A stretch of 64,000 bases of DNA from Arthrobacter pascens (GCF_030816475.1 NZ_JAUSXF010000001.1:3162001-3226000), one strand, 5' to 3'; shown: positions 25,755 to 35,134, counted from the stretch's first letter. Notes: generated by a model from the sequence alone, not told the origin. Numbers and translations: made by a program.

Positions 25755-27005
25755 TCAAGCAGCCGCGTACACGCGTACCCAGTCAACCCTCATTTCACCT
25801 GGGCCGTTAGTAGTTGCATCAGGGAACCAGTCCAGTTGCAAGGTCTGGTGCATCGGACCGGGAGGCTGATGTGCCGGGTCGGTGTCCCTGAACCATTCCA
25901 CACCATCCACGTAACCGACAATCCCGGTGGCAGACCAGTCAACCGCGTAGTTATGGAGCTGCGAAACGTCCAGGTTCCGGCTGGCTATCGTTTGCTTGTT
26001 CTCGCAAGAGTAGTGGTGGAAGAAATTGATGATGTTCCAGTCACCGGTGGTCTCGGCGTAGTCGATCTCACCGTCACAGGGCCAGTTCTCGGAGTCAGGC
26101 CACAGGATCGATACCATGTGGTATTCGTTATCGCCTGAGCCGGCTGCCCGAACCTCCCAGCGCCCGTACTTCTGGTTCGCGAACTTGGCACCCATCCCGG
26201 CAGTGGTGCCGTCAGCGGTGCCCTTGATTACCATTTTTGAACCGTCTACTGATACCTGCTGCGGGCTGCGGATGCCATTACCCGCGTGTCCCGGGCTGTT
26301 GTACACATTCCACTTGGTAGCGTCCGGCGCGCCCGTGTAATTGAACTCGTCGCCAGCTGCAGGCGTGCCCCAGTTGAACGTGGCAGCGGCAGTAGTGCCG
26401 TCACCCGAAGGCGGCGGGGGCGGGGGAACGGCAGGGTCCGCTTCCGTTGTCACTACCAGCTTTGGCCGTAGCGCCGGATTAGAGTACTCATCGGACTTGA
26501 AGCCGAACCACTTTTTGGCATTGGATTCCAGCTTGAAATTCCTGTCACCACTGCCTGTACCCATACCGGCCGTAACGTCCCACTCAACCCATCTGCCAGC
26601 GCCGAAGCCGCCGGCCTTGCCCAGCCAAGTTGCGCGTGCCGGGGCGTTGTTCCATGTAACGCCGGTTTCCGTCCAACTGCCGGAAGTTGTGTAAATGTCC
26701 ACAAACTCAGTGGACGACGCAGAGGATTCGGAATAGGCCCGGAGCTTCGCCGACTTGATACGCTCCCCGGCGGGAACCTGGACATTGAACCGCAACAGCG
26801 CGTTCCGCCAGGCACCTCTGCGTCCATCGGTGGACCAGCGGATGTCGTTACCGTTGTTCACAGATGGACGGTCAGCCTGCACGAAGGTATCCGCAGTTGG
26901 AGCCAACGTGAACGTGCCGGCCGCGGTCGCGCTGGTGCCTGTCACAACAAAGGCGACCAGCATCACGAATGACACTGCAGCGGCAGTAATCCGGCGTGGA
27001 TGCAT
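25755..27005 (-). CDS. Secreted glycoside hydrolase family 16 with N-terminal DNRLRE/CBM96-like domain
   Basis: A 416-residue exported enzyme. A signal peptide (cleavage near TAAG, residue 30) is followed by a carbohydrate-binding-type beta domain (about 32-165) resembling the DNRLRE/CBM96 fold. A Pro-rich linker (PPPPPPSG) leads to a GH16 domain whose catalytic motif is GEIDYAE, with both acidic residues present. GH16 enzymes cut beta-1,3/1,4-glucans, laminarin or agar-type polymers. AAAGGA eight bases before the ATG at 27005 decides the start. It is monocistronic. Confidence 0.93.
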   Translation of the reverse strand: MHPRRITAAAVSFVMLVAFVVTGTSATAAGTFTLAPTADTFVQADRPSVNNGNDIRWSTDGRRGAWRNALLRFNVQVPAGERIKSAKLRAYSESSASSTEFVDIYTTSGSWTETGVTWNNAPARATWLGKAGGFGAGRWVEWDVTAGMGTGSGDRNFKLESNAKKWFGFKSDEYSNPALRPKLVVTTEADPAVPPPPPPSGDGTTAAATFNWGTPAAGDEFNYTGAPDATKWNVYNSPGHAGNGIRSPQQVSVDGSKMVIKGTADGTTAGMGAKFANQKYGRWEVRAAGSGDNEYHMVSILWPDSENWPCDGEIDYAETTGDWNIINFFHHYSCENKQTIASRNLDVSQLHNYAVDWSATGIVGYVDGVEWFRDTDPAHQPPGPMHQTLQLDWFPDATTNGPGEMRVDWVRVYAAA

Positions 27006-27557
27006 TGATTTTCCTTTCAGACTCATGGTTCAGGTATCCGTTCAGACATGGCTACTGGGGCATTCCGTTTCTTTCCAGGGTGATCCTGTGCCTTGACCAC
27101 AGAAGGCCGCCTGAGGCAATCCAGGTCAGACCGAAAGGAATGAGGACGAGAATCCGCTCGTTCGGTGAGGTGCGGAAACAGCCGCTCCGCTGTCACGCCC
27201 AACCTGTTCGCTCCTGTTGGGGCATCCGCAGCGATCTTGTCGGCGGTACAACCGCATGCCACTTGATGCCCGGCACGGGCAAGGTCATTGACATCCGGCA
27301 CTTTGCGGCCAGAGGGTGGCGGCATGCAGCGATGCTGGAGATTGCGCAAAGACATGGCGACCTACTTTTCTGCCAAGTCGCGGGAGTCCCAGCGCGCCAA
27401 CCGTGAGCGGATGTTCGATGTTGTTAGGCGTTTCCGAATTCACGCCAGCAACGGAATGAATTCAGTGCTTTGAGATTGGCCCCGCCGCTTGGTTTTGTCA
27501 ATAGATTGTATAAACCCGGCTCTCGCCTTGCCGTTTCTGCTCGGGCTCCCGGTTCGG
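27006..27557. other. Intergenic region between GH16 and the sigma-factor partner gene
   Basis: About 550 bases. The part next to 27005 must hold the GH16 promoter on the minus strand. I see no convincing gene: short open stretches on both strands have no recognisable domain or ribosome site. The end near 27500 is relatively AT-rich (TCAATAGATTGTATAAA), possibly an old promoter. Confidence 0.4.
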
Positions 27558-28610
27558 CTATGGGGCTGAATTGACCACCGAGGTCTGGACCGAAGTCCAG
27601 GCGGTCGCTGTTCCGGCCGGGAAGGTCTCGCCGGCTGTCAGCGTGACCTCCCGTTCTCCAATCAGCAGCCCGGTGGCGGGATCAATGATGATGTCCATCC
27701 GGGTTTCTCTGTCCGGACGCTCTATCCCGATCGCTGTGCCTACCTTGCCGTCAAGGTTCGCTTCCTTGTCTACGACGGTGACTCCGGGAATGAGCGCGGC
27801 CGCTTTGTACAGTGCAGCGCGCAAGTCGGCCGGGACAGCTCCGGTCCGCAGGGCAGCCGCGATGCTTTCCAGCGTTTCGGCTTCCGGCCTGCCTTGCTTG
27901 CCCCGCTTTCGAATTGTGTCCAGGAGTGCTTGTGGGTCGCGGGGCAGATTCTTCACGCCTTCCTCCATAGGCAAGCCTGCGAACAGCAGCCGCGGCCCTC
28001 CATAGAAGTTCCCTCCCGGTGCCCGCAGCAGCTCTCCCGTGCTGGGGTTACCAGACAGGTATTTGGTCGCCTCTGCCTTGGCTTCCTCGCTGAAGAACGT
28101 CGTCGGTATGCGGGCTTCCCGGTTCCAGATCCATTCGGCTGCATGATCGGCGGGGATGAAGAGCTGGTCGGAGGACTTGTCCAGCCACTCCACCGAACGG
28201 CCGCCTTTTCCAGGATCCCCCAAAGCGACACTGGCGACGTAGACGGCCGTGGTATCGATCTTCAGGTACTGGCCCGGTCCCACTACCGGGTCGGAGGTCA
28301 GGAGGGTGGCCGCCGCCGCGTCGTTCAGGATCTCCGCGGCTTCGGCGGTTGCTCCCGGACCGCTGGGCCTGACTACATCTGCCACGACGATTCCCCCCAC
28401 GAGCAGAGCCGCAGCTGCCGAAGCGATCAGGACACGGCGCCGGAAGCGGATCGGGTGCACCTGATCCGGGGCGTGCGTGATGGTCGTTGCCTCGGAACGG
28501 GAGGCGGAGCCGATCCTGGTCATGAGTGTGTTCCGGCCACTGGCCAAGGTAGCCGATGGGGCCGAACCGATGTCGCTACGCATTTCGCGGAGCAGCTGCA
28601 AGTCGTCCAT
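27558..28610 (-). CDS. CU044_5270-family membrane protein, sigma-factor partner
   Basis: A 350-residue protein with a cytoplasmic N-terminus of about 60 residues, one membrane helix (about 63-85) and a large external domain. It has the features of the CU044_5270 family, which sits next to ECF sigma genes: the start MDDLQLLREMRSDIG and the tail MDIIIDPATGLLIGEREV. It may act as a membrane-bound regulator of the sigma factor, which is inference from the pairing. GGAG seven bases upstream supports the ATG at 28610. It overlaps the sigma gene by 35 bases. Confidence 0.82.
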   Translation of the reverse strand: MDDLQLLREMRSDIGSAPSATLASGRNTLMTRIGSASRSEATTITHAPDQVHPIRFRRRVLIASAAAALLVGGIVVADVVRPSGPGATAEAAEILNDAAAATLLTSDPVVGPGQYLKIDTTAVYVASVALGDPGKGGRSVEWLDKSSDQLFIPADHAAEWIWNREARIPTTFFSEEAKAEATKYLSGNPSTGELLRAPGGNFYGGPRLLFAGLPMEEGVKNLPRDPQALLDTIRKRGKQGRPEAETLESIAAALRTGAVPADLRAALYKAAALIPGVTVVDKEANLDGKVGTAIGIERPDRETRMDIIIDPATGLLIGEREVTLTAGETFPAGTATAWTSVQTSVVNSAP

Positions 28611-29172
28611 GGTCGTTCTCCGTTTCATCAAGTAGTCCTAGGTTGAGCTCGGTGCGTAGCGCTCTGCGGGCGCGGTTTAGCCGGGAGCGCACGGTTCCTA
28701 CCGGAACGTCCATTGCCGAGGCGATGCCTTCATAGGTCAGGTCCGCCCAGGCATAGAGCAGCAGGGTTTCGCGGTCGATGGCCGCCATGGACCTCAGGGT
28801 GCGGGCGATCCGCCCCGTGGCCACGGCGGCGTCCACCTGCGCGACGATCCGGTCGGAATCATCAGTAATGGATTCTCGTGAAGAGGCTCTGGCCGCGGCT
28901 TTCAGTATCTTGGCTTCGGCGCGATGATGCCGTCGGAGCAGGTTTGTTGCGATGCCGAAGAGCCAGGGCCGGGCATCATGCCGGTCAAGGTCGTAAGCCT
29001 CAAGATGTTCCCAGGCGACCAGAAAGGTTTCCGAGGTTACGTCGTCGGCGGCAAAGTCACCGGCCCGCCTGGCTGCATACCTGTAGATGACTGAGGCATG
29101 TCTGTCATACAGCTCCCCGAAAACTGCGGGGCTGTCCCTGGACCGCCTGATGATGTCGCTGTCTGTGCTCAC
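28576..29172 (-). CDS. ECF-type RNA polymerase sigma factor
   Basis: A sigma-70-family protein of about 198 residues. Region 2 is visible as FGELYDRHASVIYRYAARR, then DDVTSETFLVAWEHL and RPWLFGIATNLLRRH. Region 4 is LRSMAAIDRETLLLYAWADLTYEGIASAMDVPVGTVRSRLNRAR in outline, that is the helix-turn-helix. It should direct transcription of a small regulon including itself. The GTG at 29172 is preferred to an upstream TTG; no strong ribosome site is seen and the message may be leaderless. It is co-transcribed with the membrane partner downstream. Confidence 0.9.
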   Translation of the reverse strand: MSTDSDIIRRSRDSPAVFGELYDRHASVIYRYAARRAGDFAADDVTSETFLVAWEHLEAYDLDRHDARPWLFGIATNLLRRHHRAEAKILKAAARASSRESITDDSDRIVAQVDAAVATGRIARTLRSMAAIDRETLLLYAWADLTYEGIASAMDVPVGTVRSRLNRARRALRTELNLGLLDETENDHGRLAAAPRNA

Positions 29173-29269
29173 ACTAGGTATTGCCCGCCGGCCGCAAAAG
29201 GGTTCATGGACCAAGGGCAGGTTCGATGGTGTGTTCCGGAAACTTCACGCGCCCACAAACTCCCCCAAT

Positions 29270-30739
29270 TCAGCTGTCGGCCGTTGGCAGCCGGCTCATC
29301 TGAGATTGTTGCATGCGCAGCAACTTGTGCCGGTCGGGGAAAGGGTCCGGCGATAGTTGTGCGCCCGGGTTATGGATGCCCGGGTTATGGATGTCGAACA
29401 GCTTTTCGTCAGGCCAGTGGGGTGGTTCCCAGTCTTGTTGTTCGCTTTGGTAGTGGCGTCCGGTGGGTGAGGTCCAGCCTGGTGGTTTGTTTTTGGTGGC
29501 TTGGGTTGGTTTCCACGCGGTGGTGTGTCGGAGTTTGTGGTGTTTCGGGCAGGGCTGGCCAAGGTTGGTGATGCCGGTGGTGCCGCCGTGGGTCCAGGCG
29601 AGGAGGTGGTCTGCTTCGTTGTCCAGCGAGTGGTTGTTGCAGCCAGGGAACGGGCATTTGCCATCCCGAAGCCTTAGCCATTGCCGCATGGATGTGGGGA
29701 TGCGGTAGCTGGTGCGGCCGATCTCCAGTGGTGCGCCGTCGCGGGGGTCGGTCAGGACCCGGTGGAACGAGTCCGCGCCGTCGGCAATCAGCCGGCGAGC
29801 CATGGAAGGCGGGATCGGGCCATACCCGTCCAGGGTGGCGGGTTCATCAGTCAGACCCATCAGGGCGAACACCGGAACGGTCACCAGGACCTTCGCGGCC
29901 GGTACCGGAATATCTTCAGCTGTGCCACCGAGAAGCAGAGTGGCGGCGATATCGGCACGAAGCTGGGTCAGCGTCCGCGACTCGCTGGGAGCCTGGAGGG
30001 CTCTGGCTGTGCTGGTGATGCGATCCCATATCCCCGCGACCTGGTCTGCCGGGAGGTAGGCGGAGAGCCAAGCCATCCCGTCCCGGTCCGCTGCGTACTC
30101 GACCCTCCGATCCAGTGCGCTCCTCGCGTGTCGGACCTCGATGCTCTCAGGGTGGTGGCGCTCCCGCCAGGTCCGGGCCTTGGTACGGAATCGGGACGGG
30201 ACCATCTCCCCGGGCGGGCATCCCTGCGCAGGGTGCACCGTTTCGGGGTCCAGGAAATGGGCTTCCAGCGCCGCAGCGCCGGCGGGGTCAAGATTGGCGG
30301 TTTCGTCGACCATGACCCTTGCGTGCTGCCACGAAATCGACCCGTCCTCCAACGCGGCGAGGGTCAACGGCAGGGCGGTGGTGAGCTCTCGGGACTCCGC
30401 GAGCAAGGCCGCGGCGGCGCGTTCACCGACGGTCAGGAGGCACGCCACCTCTGCGACCACAGCCATTTCCTGGGCGGTGTGTTCCTGAGGTGATGCAGCT
30501 TGTGGCGCTATAGCCTGGGCAGCACAGTTGAACCCGGCTGCGCCGCGGACTGTTAGGGCCGCCGTCTTTGCTTGAAGCCGGGCAGCCTCCGCCAGGATGT
30601 CAAGCCAGACATCAGCCTGCTGGCGGAGCGGATCAGCGTCCGGCGAAATGGTTTCGGGTGGGCGATGGACAAGGACGGAAAGCGCAGCGACAGAAGCCTT
30701 AATGGCCTCCAACACCTCAGCCGCCGCCCTGTCTTCCAT
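29270..30739 (-). CDS. DUF222 / HNH endonuclease-motif protein
   Basis: A 489-residue protein of the actinobacterial DUF222-HNH family (13E12-repeat type). DUF222 covers about 30-330. The C-terminal HNH motif is visible as CPFPGCNNHSLDNEADH, then WTHGGTT and CPKHHKLRH, with the metal-binding Cys/His pattern. Family members are multicopy in Arthrobacter and Mycobacterium. Their role is unknown and links to mobile DNA are suspected. A 15-bp tandem repeat at 29364-29393 encodes the duplicated IHNPG near the C-terminus. The ATG at 30739 was chosen over an upstream TTG. Confidence 0.92.
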   Translation of the reverse strand: MEDRAAAEVLEAIKASVAALSVLVHRPPETISPDADPLRQQADVWLDILAEAARLQAKTAALTVRGAAGFNCAAQAIAPQAASPQEHTAQEMAVVAEVACLLTVGERAAAALLAESRELTTALPLTLAALEDGSISWQHARVMVDETANLDPAGAAALEAHFLDPETVHPAQGCPPGEMVPSRFRTKARTWRERHHPESIEVRHARSALDRRVEYAADRDGMAWLSAYLPADQVAGIWDRITSTARALQAPSESRTLTQLRADIAATLLLGGTAEDIPVPAAKVLVTVPVFALMGLTDEPATLDGYGPIPPSMARRLIADGADSFHRVLTDPRDGAPLEIGRTSYRIPTSMRQWLRLRDGKCPFPGCNNHSLDNEADHLLAWTHGGTTGITNLGQPCPKHHKLRHTTAWKPTQATKNKPPGWTSPTGRHYQSEQQDWEPPHWPDEKLFDIHNPGIHNPGAQLSPDPFPDRHKLLRMQQSQMSRLPTADS

Positions 30740-30749
30740 ACCCAAAGCA

Positions 30750-30767
30750 TGTCAGGGGGCACTGACA
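30750..30767. terminator. Short hairpin followed by a T run
   Basis: TGTCAG (30750-30755) and CTGACA (30762-30767) form a stem with a 6-base loop, followed on the plus strand by TTTTT. It lies between the TetR stop and the DUF222 start. Its orientation (T run on the plus strand) does not fit the minus-strand genes beside it, so it may be an operator instead. Confidence 0.35.
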
Positions 30768-30799
30768 TTTTTAAGGGACTGCGCAGGTTAGACCATCAC

Positions 30800-31357
30800 T
30801 CATACGTGGACGGGAGCGAGCAGTCCGTCGGCGACGACTGCGAGCATCGATGCCACTGCGTCGTCCGGGAGCTCGCTGTTGTCAGCGACTGCAGCGACCC
30901 CGCCCACCAGACGGCTGATCCCCATGGCGTCAACCTCTGGACGCAGGGCCGAGTCCATCCCGTCAATCAGCCGCTGGTTGGCGGCGAGATAGGTCTGGCA
31001 CTTCGCTGCGAACGGCGAACCGGGGTCGCCGAGCGCCGCAGTAATCCGGGCTGCGGCCCCTTTGTGCTGGGTCAGCATCGCCGTGTAGTCGCTGAGCCAG
31101 GTCAACAGCCGTACCCGCGCCGGGCCGTCGAGGGCAAGGGCACGGTCGACGGCGGCATTGACCTTCCCTGCCCAGGCCTCGATGATCGCGTCGTACAGGG
31201 ACTCTTTGGTCGGGAAGTGCCGGTAGAGGGTGCCGGGACCCACTCCGGCTCCTTTGGCCACCTCGTCCATCGACACGGCGTCGAAGCCCTTGGCGCGGAA
31301 AATCTCGCGTGCGACCTCCACGATCCGGTCGCGGTTCCGTTGAGCGTCAGCGCGCAC
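30800..31357 (-). CDS. TetR-family transcriptional regulator
   Basis: A 185-residue repressor. The helix-turn-helix is FDAVSMDEVAKGAGVGPGTLYRHFPTKES in outline. The C-terminal ligand domain is diverse, as usual. The GTG at 31357 lies seven bases after GAGAGG. It is divergent from a multidrug MFS gene, with two inverted repeats between them, so it very probably represses that exporter and itself. Confidence 0.93.
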   Translation of the reverse strand: MRADAQRNRDRIVEVAREIFRAKGFDAVSMDEVAKGAGVGPGTLYRHFPTKESLYDAIIEAWAGKVNAAVDRALALDGPARVRLLTWLSDYTAMLTQHKGAAARITAALGDPGSPFAAKCQTYLAANQRLIDGMDSALRPEVDAMGISRLVGGVAAVADNSELPDDAVASMLAVVADGLLAPVHV

Positions 31358-31387
31358 AGAAACACCTCTCAAGCCAGTATTGCAAAA

Positions 31388-31428
31388 CGGAGAGTGTCTC
31401 CGTATAGTTCTAAGCGGAGCATCTCTCC
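31388..31428. promoter_or_regulatory. Two TetR operator candidates flanking a -10 box
   Basis: A perfect inverted repeat CGGAGA-gtg-TCTCCG covers 31388-31402. A second, weaker copy (CGGAG ... CTCTCC) covers 31415-31428. Between them TATAGT (31403-31408) is a good plus-strand -10 for the exporter. A repressor bound at either copy would block the polymerase. Confidence 0.7.
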
Positions 31429-31472
31429 TCTTAGTGTACGTCAGCCCATCGGCTAGAACAGGACACCCTCCC

Positions 31473-32882
31473 ATGACATCCACCACCGCCACCCGCGTGG
31501 CCGCCGGCATCACGTCGTCGGGCTCCCGCGTTGGCAGCATTGGCCTCTGGCTGGTCATGCTTGCCCAACTCATGCTTGTCCTCGACGCGACGGTCGTTAA
31601 CGTCGCCCTCCCCCACATCGCCACCGACCTCCACTTCACCAGGGCCGAACTCAGCTGGGTCCTGAACGGCTACGCCCTAGCGTTCGGCGGCCTCCTGCTG
31701 CTCGGCGGACGGATCGGAGACGTCTACGGCCGCCGTCGGACGTTCCTCATAGGGGTTGCCGCCTTCACAGTCTTCTCCCTGCTCGGCGGGCTCGCCACCT
31801 CGCCCCTTCTCCTTGTCGTTGCCCGTGCACTCCAGGGCCTCGGTGCCGCGTTCGCCGCCCCGAGCGTGCTCGCTCTCATCACCACCAGTGCAAGGGACGA
31901 CGCCGCGCGGAACCGTGCCCTCGCACTGTTCTCCGCCATTGCCTCGATGGGGGGCGCGCTCGGACTCATCCTCGGCGGCCTCCTCACCGACCTGACCAGC
32001 TGGCGGTGGACCCTGTTCATCAACGTGCCCATCGGCGTCGTGGTCCTCATTACGGTGCCGCGCCTTGTCGCTGAGACTCCGCGCCGGCCCGGGCGCTTCG
32101 ACCTCGTCGGAGCAGTGACCGCGACAGGCGGCGCCGTCGCCATCGTGTGGGCCCTCATCCAGGCGGGCGACGCCGGGTGGTCCAGTCCGCGCACTATCGG
32201 CGGCCTTGCGGTCGGCGCGGTACTGATCGCCATCCTGGCCTTCACGGAGCGGAGGGTGGCCCACCCCCTCCTCCGCCCGCAGCTGCTCCGCAGTCCGAGC
32301 CGGGTGGCGGCGCTGGCGGCGATGGCTGCCACCTATGCCGGGATGCTGGCGATGTTCTTCCTCATGGTCCAGTACCTCCAGGACGATCTGCACCTCACGC
32401 CGCTGGTCACCGGGCTGGCGTTCCTGCCGATGCCCCTGAGCATCTTCGCGATGTCCCGGATCGTCCCGCGGCTGGTCGAGCGTTTCGGGGCCGTCCGCCT
32501 CGTCATCCTCGGCGCCGCCCTTCGCGTCGTTGCTTTCCTTCCGCTCACCCAGCTGGGTCCGGACACCCCCTTCATGATCGTGATGGCGGCCCTGCTGGGC
32601 ACCGGAATCTCAGCCGGCCTGACGTTCATGCCGCTCACGACGCTGGCGCTTCGCAACGTCGAAGCCGAGCATGCAGGATCAGCCTCCGGGCTTTTCCAGA
32701 CGATGCAGCAGCTGGGCGGCGCCGTCGGACTGGCCATCGTGGCTTCGACCTATGCGGCATTCGCCGTCCCCAACGACTTCCTGACCGGAGGCCGCGCCGG
32801 ATTCTGGTCAGCGACGATCCTCTCAGCCGTTGCTCTGGCAGCCGTCCTGGGACTGGTGATCAAGCGCCGACAGGCCGTGTGA
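31473..32882 (+). CDS. MFS multidrug exporter, DHA2 (EmrB/QacA) family
   Basis: A 469-residue transporter with about fourteen helices. It has the DHA2 signatures LDATVVNVALPHIA in helix 1 and GGRIGDVYGRRRTF in the first loop (motif A), and the helix-5 motif region GGALGLILGGLLTD. It exports drugs or dyes by proton antiport. It is controlled by the divergent TetR gene. An upstream in-frame start would cover the operators and is unlikely. Confidence 0.93.
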   Translation: MTSTTATRVAAGITSSGSRVGSIGLWLVMLAQLMLVLDATVVNVALPHIATDLHFTRAELSWVLNGYALAFGGLLLLGGRIGDVYGRRRTFLIGVAAFTVFSLLGGLATSPLLLVVARALQGLGAAFAAPSVLALITTSARDDAARNRALALFSAIASMGGALGLILGGLLTDLTSWRWTLFINVPIGVVVLITVPRLVAETPRRPGRFDLVGAVTATGGAVAIVWALIQAGDAGWSSPRTIGGLAVGAVLIAILAFTERRVAHPLLRPQLLRSPSRVAALAAMAATYAGMLAMFFLMVQYLQDDLHLTPLVTGLAFLPMPLSIFAMSRIVPRLVERFGAVRLVILGAALRVVAFLPLTQLGPDTPFMIVMAALLGTGISAGLTFMPLTTLALRNVEAEHAGSASGLFQTMQQLGGAVGLAIVASTYAAFAVPNDFLTGGRAGFWSATILSAVALAAVLGLVIKRRQAV

Positions 32883-32902
32883 GGACACTCCCGCCGGCGC
32901 CG

Positions 32903-33724
32903 CTACGCCGATGGAACCAGCCTGAAGGCATAGCGGGCGGCGTCCGGGCCGCTGGCCGGTTTCATTGTGAAATCTGCTCCCTCAGTCGCCAGCTGAACGG
33001 TGGCCTTGAAGACGCTCCCGGTGCAGGCGACCCGCGCCGGGGCAAGAACTTCGGCACCTGCCCAGGTGAACACTGATAGCTCGGCCTCGGCCGGTCCTTC
33101 ACATAAGAACCACAGTTCGTACCTGCCGGGTTCGGCCGACATTCCGAAGCCGCTATTAGAGCTGGTGTACCCGGACGATTCACCAGGCAACGCGGGCTTA
33201 AGCTTCTGCGACGCCCACTCTCTCATGTCTTCCAGTTCTGAAGCCCGGGGGTCGCTGTTGGGCTTCACGGCAACGCCGGCCACATCCGGTTTGACCGCCC
33301 CCGCGGCCGCGCTGATGCTGATGGGGCCGCCGGCATGCCTGACGAACCGCTCAAGCCGCTGGTCACAGGTAAAGTCCATTCTTTCCGGAGTACCGCCGCC
33401 CTTCACAATGGTCAGCTTGCCGCCTCGCGCGCCGGAGCAAGCAGCCGAAATCTCGTAGTCTCCAGCAGCCAGGTCGGTGGACAGCTTCCCTGCGGGCTCC
33501 GCGTCTGAAGGCATTCCAGGATCAGTTACGGATGCCTCCAGCAAACGGGCCACCTCGGCACGGTTTTCCTCCAAGGACCGGGGTGGCTTCGAGGATCCCT
33601 GGGAGGAAGTTTGAGCAGGCGGCTCGGCCGGGCTGTACTCACACCCCGCCAGTGGAACAATGAGCGCGGCCAAAATGAACAGTGCTCTCCTACGCTGAGC
33701 AAGCATCCCCCAATGTGCTGACAT
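32903..33724 (-). CDS. Secreted lipoprotein of unknown function
   Basis: A 273-residue protein with a lipoprotein signal ending in PLAGC, a Ser/Gln/Pro-rich linker, and two similar beta-rich halves. Each half carries a Cys pair and a pattern like YEISAACSG and YELWFLCEG. The repeat suggests two copies of one domain facing outside the cell. No family is recognised. It ends 20 bases from the MFS stop, in convergent orientation. Confidence 0.75.
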   Translation of the reverse strand: MSAHWGMLAQRRRALFILAALIVPLAGCEYSPAEPPAQTSSQGSSKPPRSLEENRAEVARLLEASVTDPGMPSDAEPAGKLSTDLAAGDYEISAACSGARGGKLTIVKGGGTPERMDFTCDQRLERFVRHAGGPISISAAAGAVKPDVAGVAVKPNSDPRASELEDMREWASQKLKPALPGESSGYTSSNSGFGMSAEPGRYELWFLCEGPAEAELSVFTWAGAEVLAPARVACTGSVFKATVQLATEGADFTMKPASGPDAARYAFRLVPSA

Positions 33725-33763
33725 GCCCAGAGTCTAGCCCGGCCGACCGGGCGTGCGTCGCTC

Positions 33764-34216
33764 TTATTGCGGCAGGTCCAGTACCAGGTGCCGGTTTCGT
33801 GTCTCGATCAGCTTCTGCAGGTAGCCGGCCAACACCAGTCTCTCGACCAGGCGTCCGATGAGTCCGAACGGTGCTGCGAACTCGATGCGGTCCACCATCG
33901 TGGTCCCGGAGGCATCCTGGCTGAACTCGTGGACGTGCCGGAACCGTCGGAAGGGCCCTTTGACCTGCTCATCGACAAAATAGTCCGGTGACTTCATCTC
34001 GGTGATCCGGCTGGTCATCTGCAACGGAATCCCGAAGTGCCAGGCCCGCCAGGTCACTTCCTGGCCCAAGGAGAGCAGGCCGGTGGTCACGCCGCCTACG
34101 GCCGCTTCACGGGAATGCGCCATCGAGTCCATGTGGACGTCGACGCTTCGAGCCAGGTCAAAGAGCTCTGGTCTTGGCTTGCTTGTCCGTGTGGTGCACT
34201 CAAAGTAGACGGCCAT
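33764..34216 (-). CDS. SRPBCC-family protein (polyketide cyclase/START-like)
   Basis: A 150-residue protein with the SRPBCC pattern: the start VYFECTTRTSKPRPELFDLARSV in outline, a central LGQEVTWRAWHFG, and the C-terminal helix FGLIGRLVERLVLAGYLQKLIETRN. Such proteins bind hydrophobic ligands in the cytoplasm. Ligand unknown. The ATG at 34216 gives the normal family length. It is next to, but probably separate from, the IclR gene upstream. Confidence 0.85.
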   Translation of the reverse strand: MAVYFECTTRTSKPRPELFDLARSVDVHMDSMAHSREAAVGGVTTGLLSLGQEVTWRAWHFGIPLQMTSRITEMKSPDYFVDEQVKGPFRRFRHVHEFSQDASGTTMVDRIEFAAPFGLIGRLVERLVLAGYLQKLIETRNRHLVLDLPQ

Positions 34217-34274
34217 GGTCAGAGTATTGCAGCTCTTTCCGTCGCCGCCTGAACACCCAAGGGCACCAAAGGGG

Positions 34275-35120
34275 CTACCGCTGCTTCCCGCCGTCGGGAT
34301 TCTCCGGCAACCGCCCTCCCAGGCGGGTGGTGACCCTGCGGGCCGCGGCCGCACATGCCTCGCCCAGGCTTTGCAGGCGGTCCTCGGAGACGCGGAATCG
34401 AGGGGCCGGGATCAGGACCGCGGCCACGATATCGCCCCGGTGGTCAAAGACAGGCGCGGCGACTCCCACTTCGTCGATCGAGGACTCGCCATAGTTGATG
34501 GCCCAGCCTCTGCGCGCCACCTCCTTGAGCCTGACCTGATAGCCGTCCAGGCCGGCGTCGTCCAGTCCGGGATAGGTGATGCCGCCGCTGCGCAGCAGTG
34601 CACCCACACGTTCCACCGGTTCAGCGGCCAGGAAGACCTGCACGGATGCACTCATGGCGTCGTTGTAGCGGGCGCCGAGCGGGGTGGTGTGCTTGATCTG
34701 GTGCCGGCTGGCGATCTGTTCCACGCACATCGAGGCGCTGTCGTTCCACACCATGAGGGCGCTGGTTTCGCCGGTCTGTTCAGTGAGTTCAAGGAGGACG
34801 GGGTATGCCACCCGCCGTTCTTCCAGTTCAGCCAGCAGCGGCCCGGCGACGGCGATCAGCCCCAGGCCGAGGCGGAACCTCCGCGTTTCCGGGTCCCGTT
34901 CCACCAGGTGTTCCTGTTCGAAGGTGGCCAGGATTCGCGAGACGGTGCTTTTGTGCAGGCCCACCCGATTGGCTATCTCGGTAACTCCCAGCAGCGGTTC
35001 ATCCGCGCTGAAGCTCCGCAGGACGGCAATTGCGTTGACGATGACGGAGGCCCCTTTGGTGTCACCGTTGCCTGTGGTGTCAGTGGGTTCTTCTGTTGCG
35101 CTCATGGTGCTATCCATCAT
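34275..35120 (-). CDS. IclR-family transcriptional regulator
   Basis: A 281-residue regulator with an IclR winged helix (LGVTEIANRVGLHKSTVSRILATF) and the effector domain (YPGLDDAGL, then WAINYGESSIDEVGVAAPVFD). It lies just after the creatinase gene, separated from it by a strong terminator, and probably controls the creatinase/transporter unit through the GTTGC...GCAAC repeats at 37855 and 37997. The effector may be creatine or a breakdown product; that is inference from context. Confidence 0.93.
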   Translation of the reverse strand: MMDSTMSATEEPTDTTGNGDTKGASVIVNAIAVLRSFSADEPLLGVTEIANRVGLHKSTVSRILATFEQEHLVERDPETRRFRLGLGLIAVAGPLLAELEERRVAYPVLLELTEQTGETSALMVWNDSASMCVEQIASRHQIKHTTPLGARYNDAMSASVQVFLAAEPVERVGALLRSGGITYPGLDDAGLDGYQVRLKEVARRGWAINYGESSIDEVGVAAPVFDHRGDIVAAVLIPAPRFRVSEDRLQSLGEACAAAARRVTTRLGGRLPENPDGGKQR

Positions 35121-35134
35121 TCCCTAAGCAAGGG

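Noticed and set aside
29364..29393. 15-bp tandem repeat as an attachment site
   Set aside because: It lies in frame within the HNH gene and just duplicates the peptide IHNPG. No integrase or tRNA gene is near.
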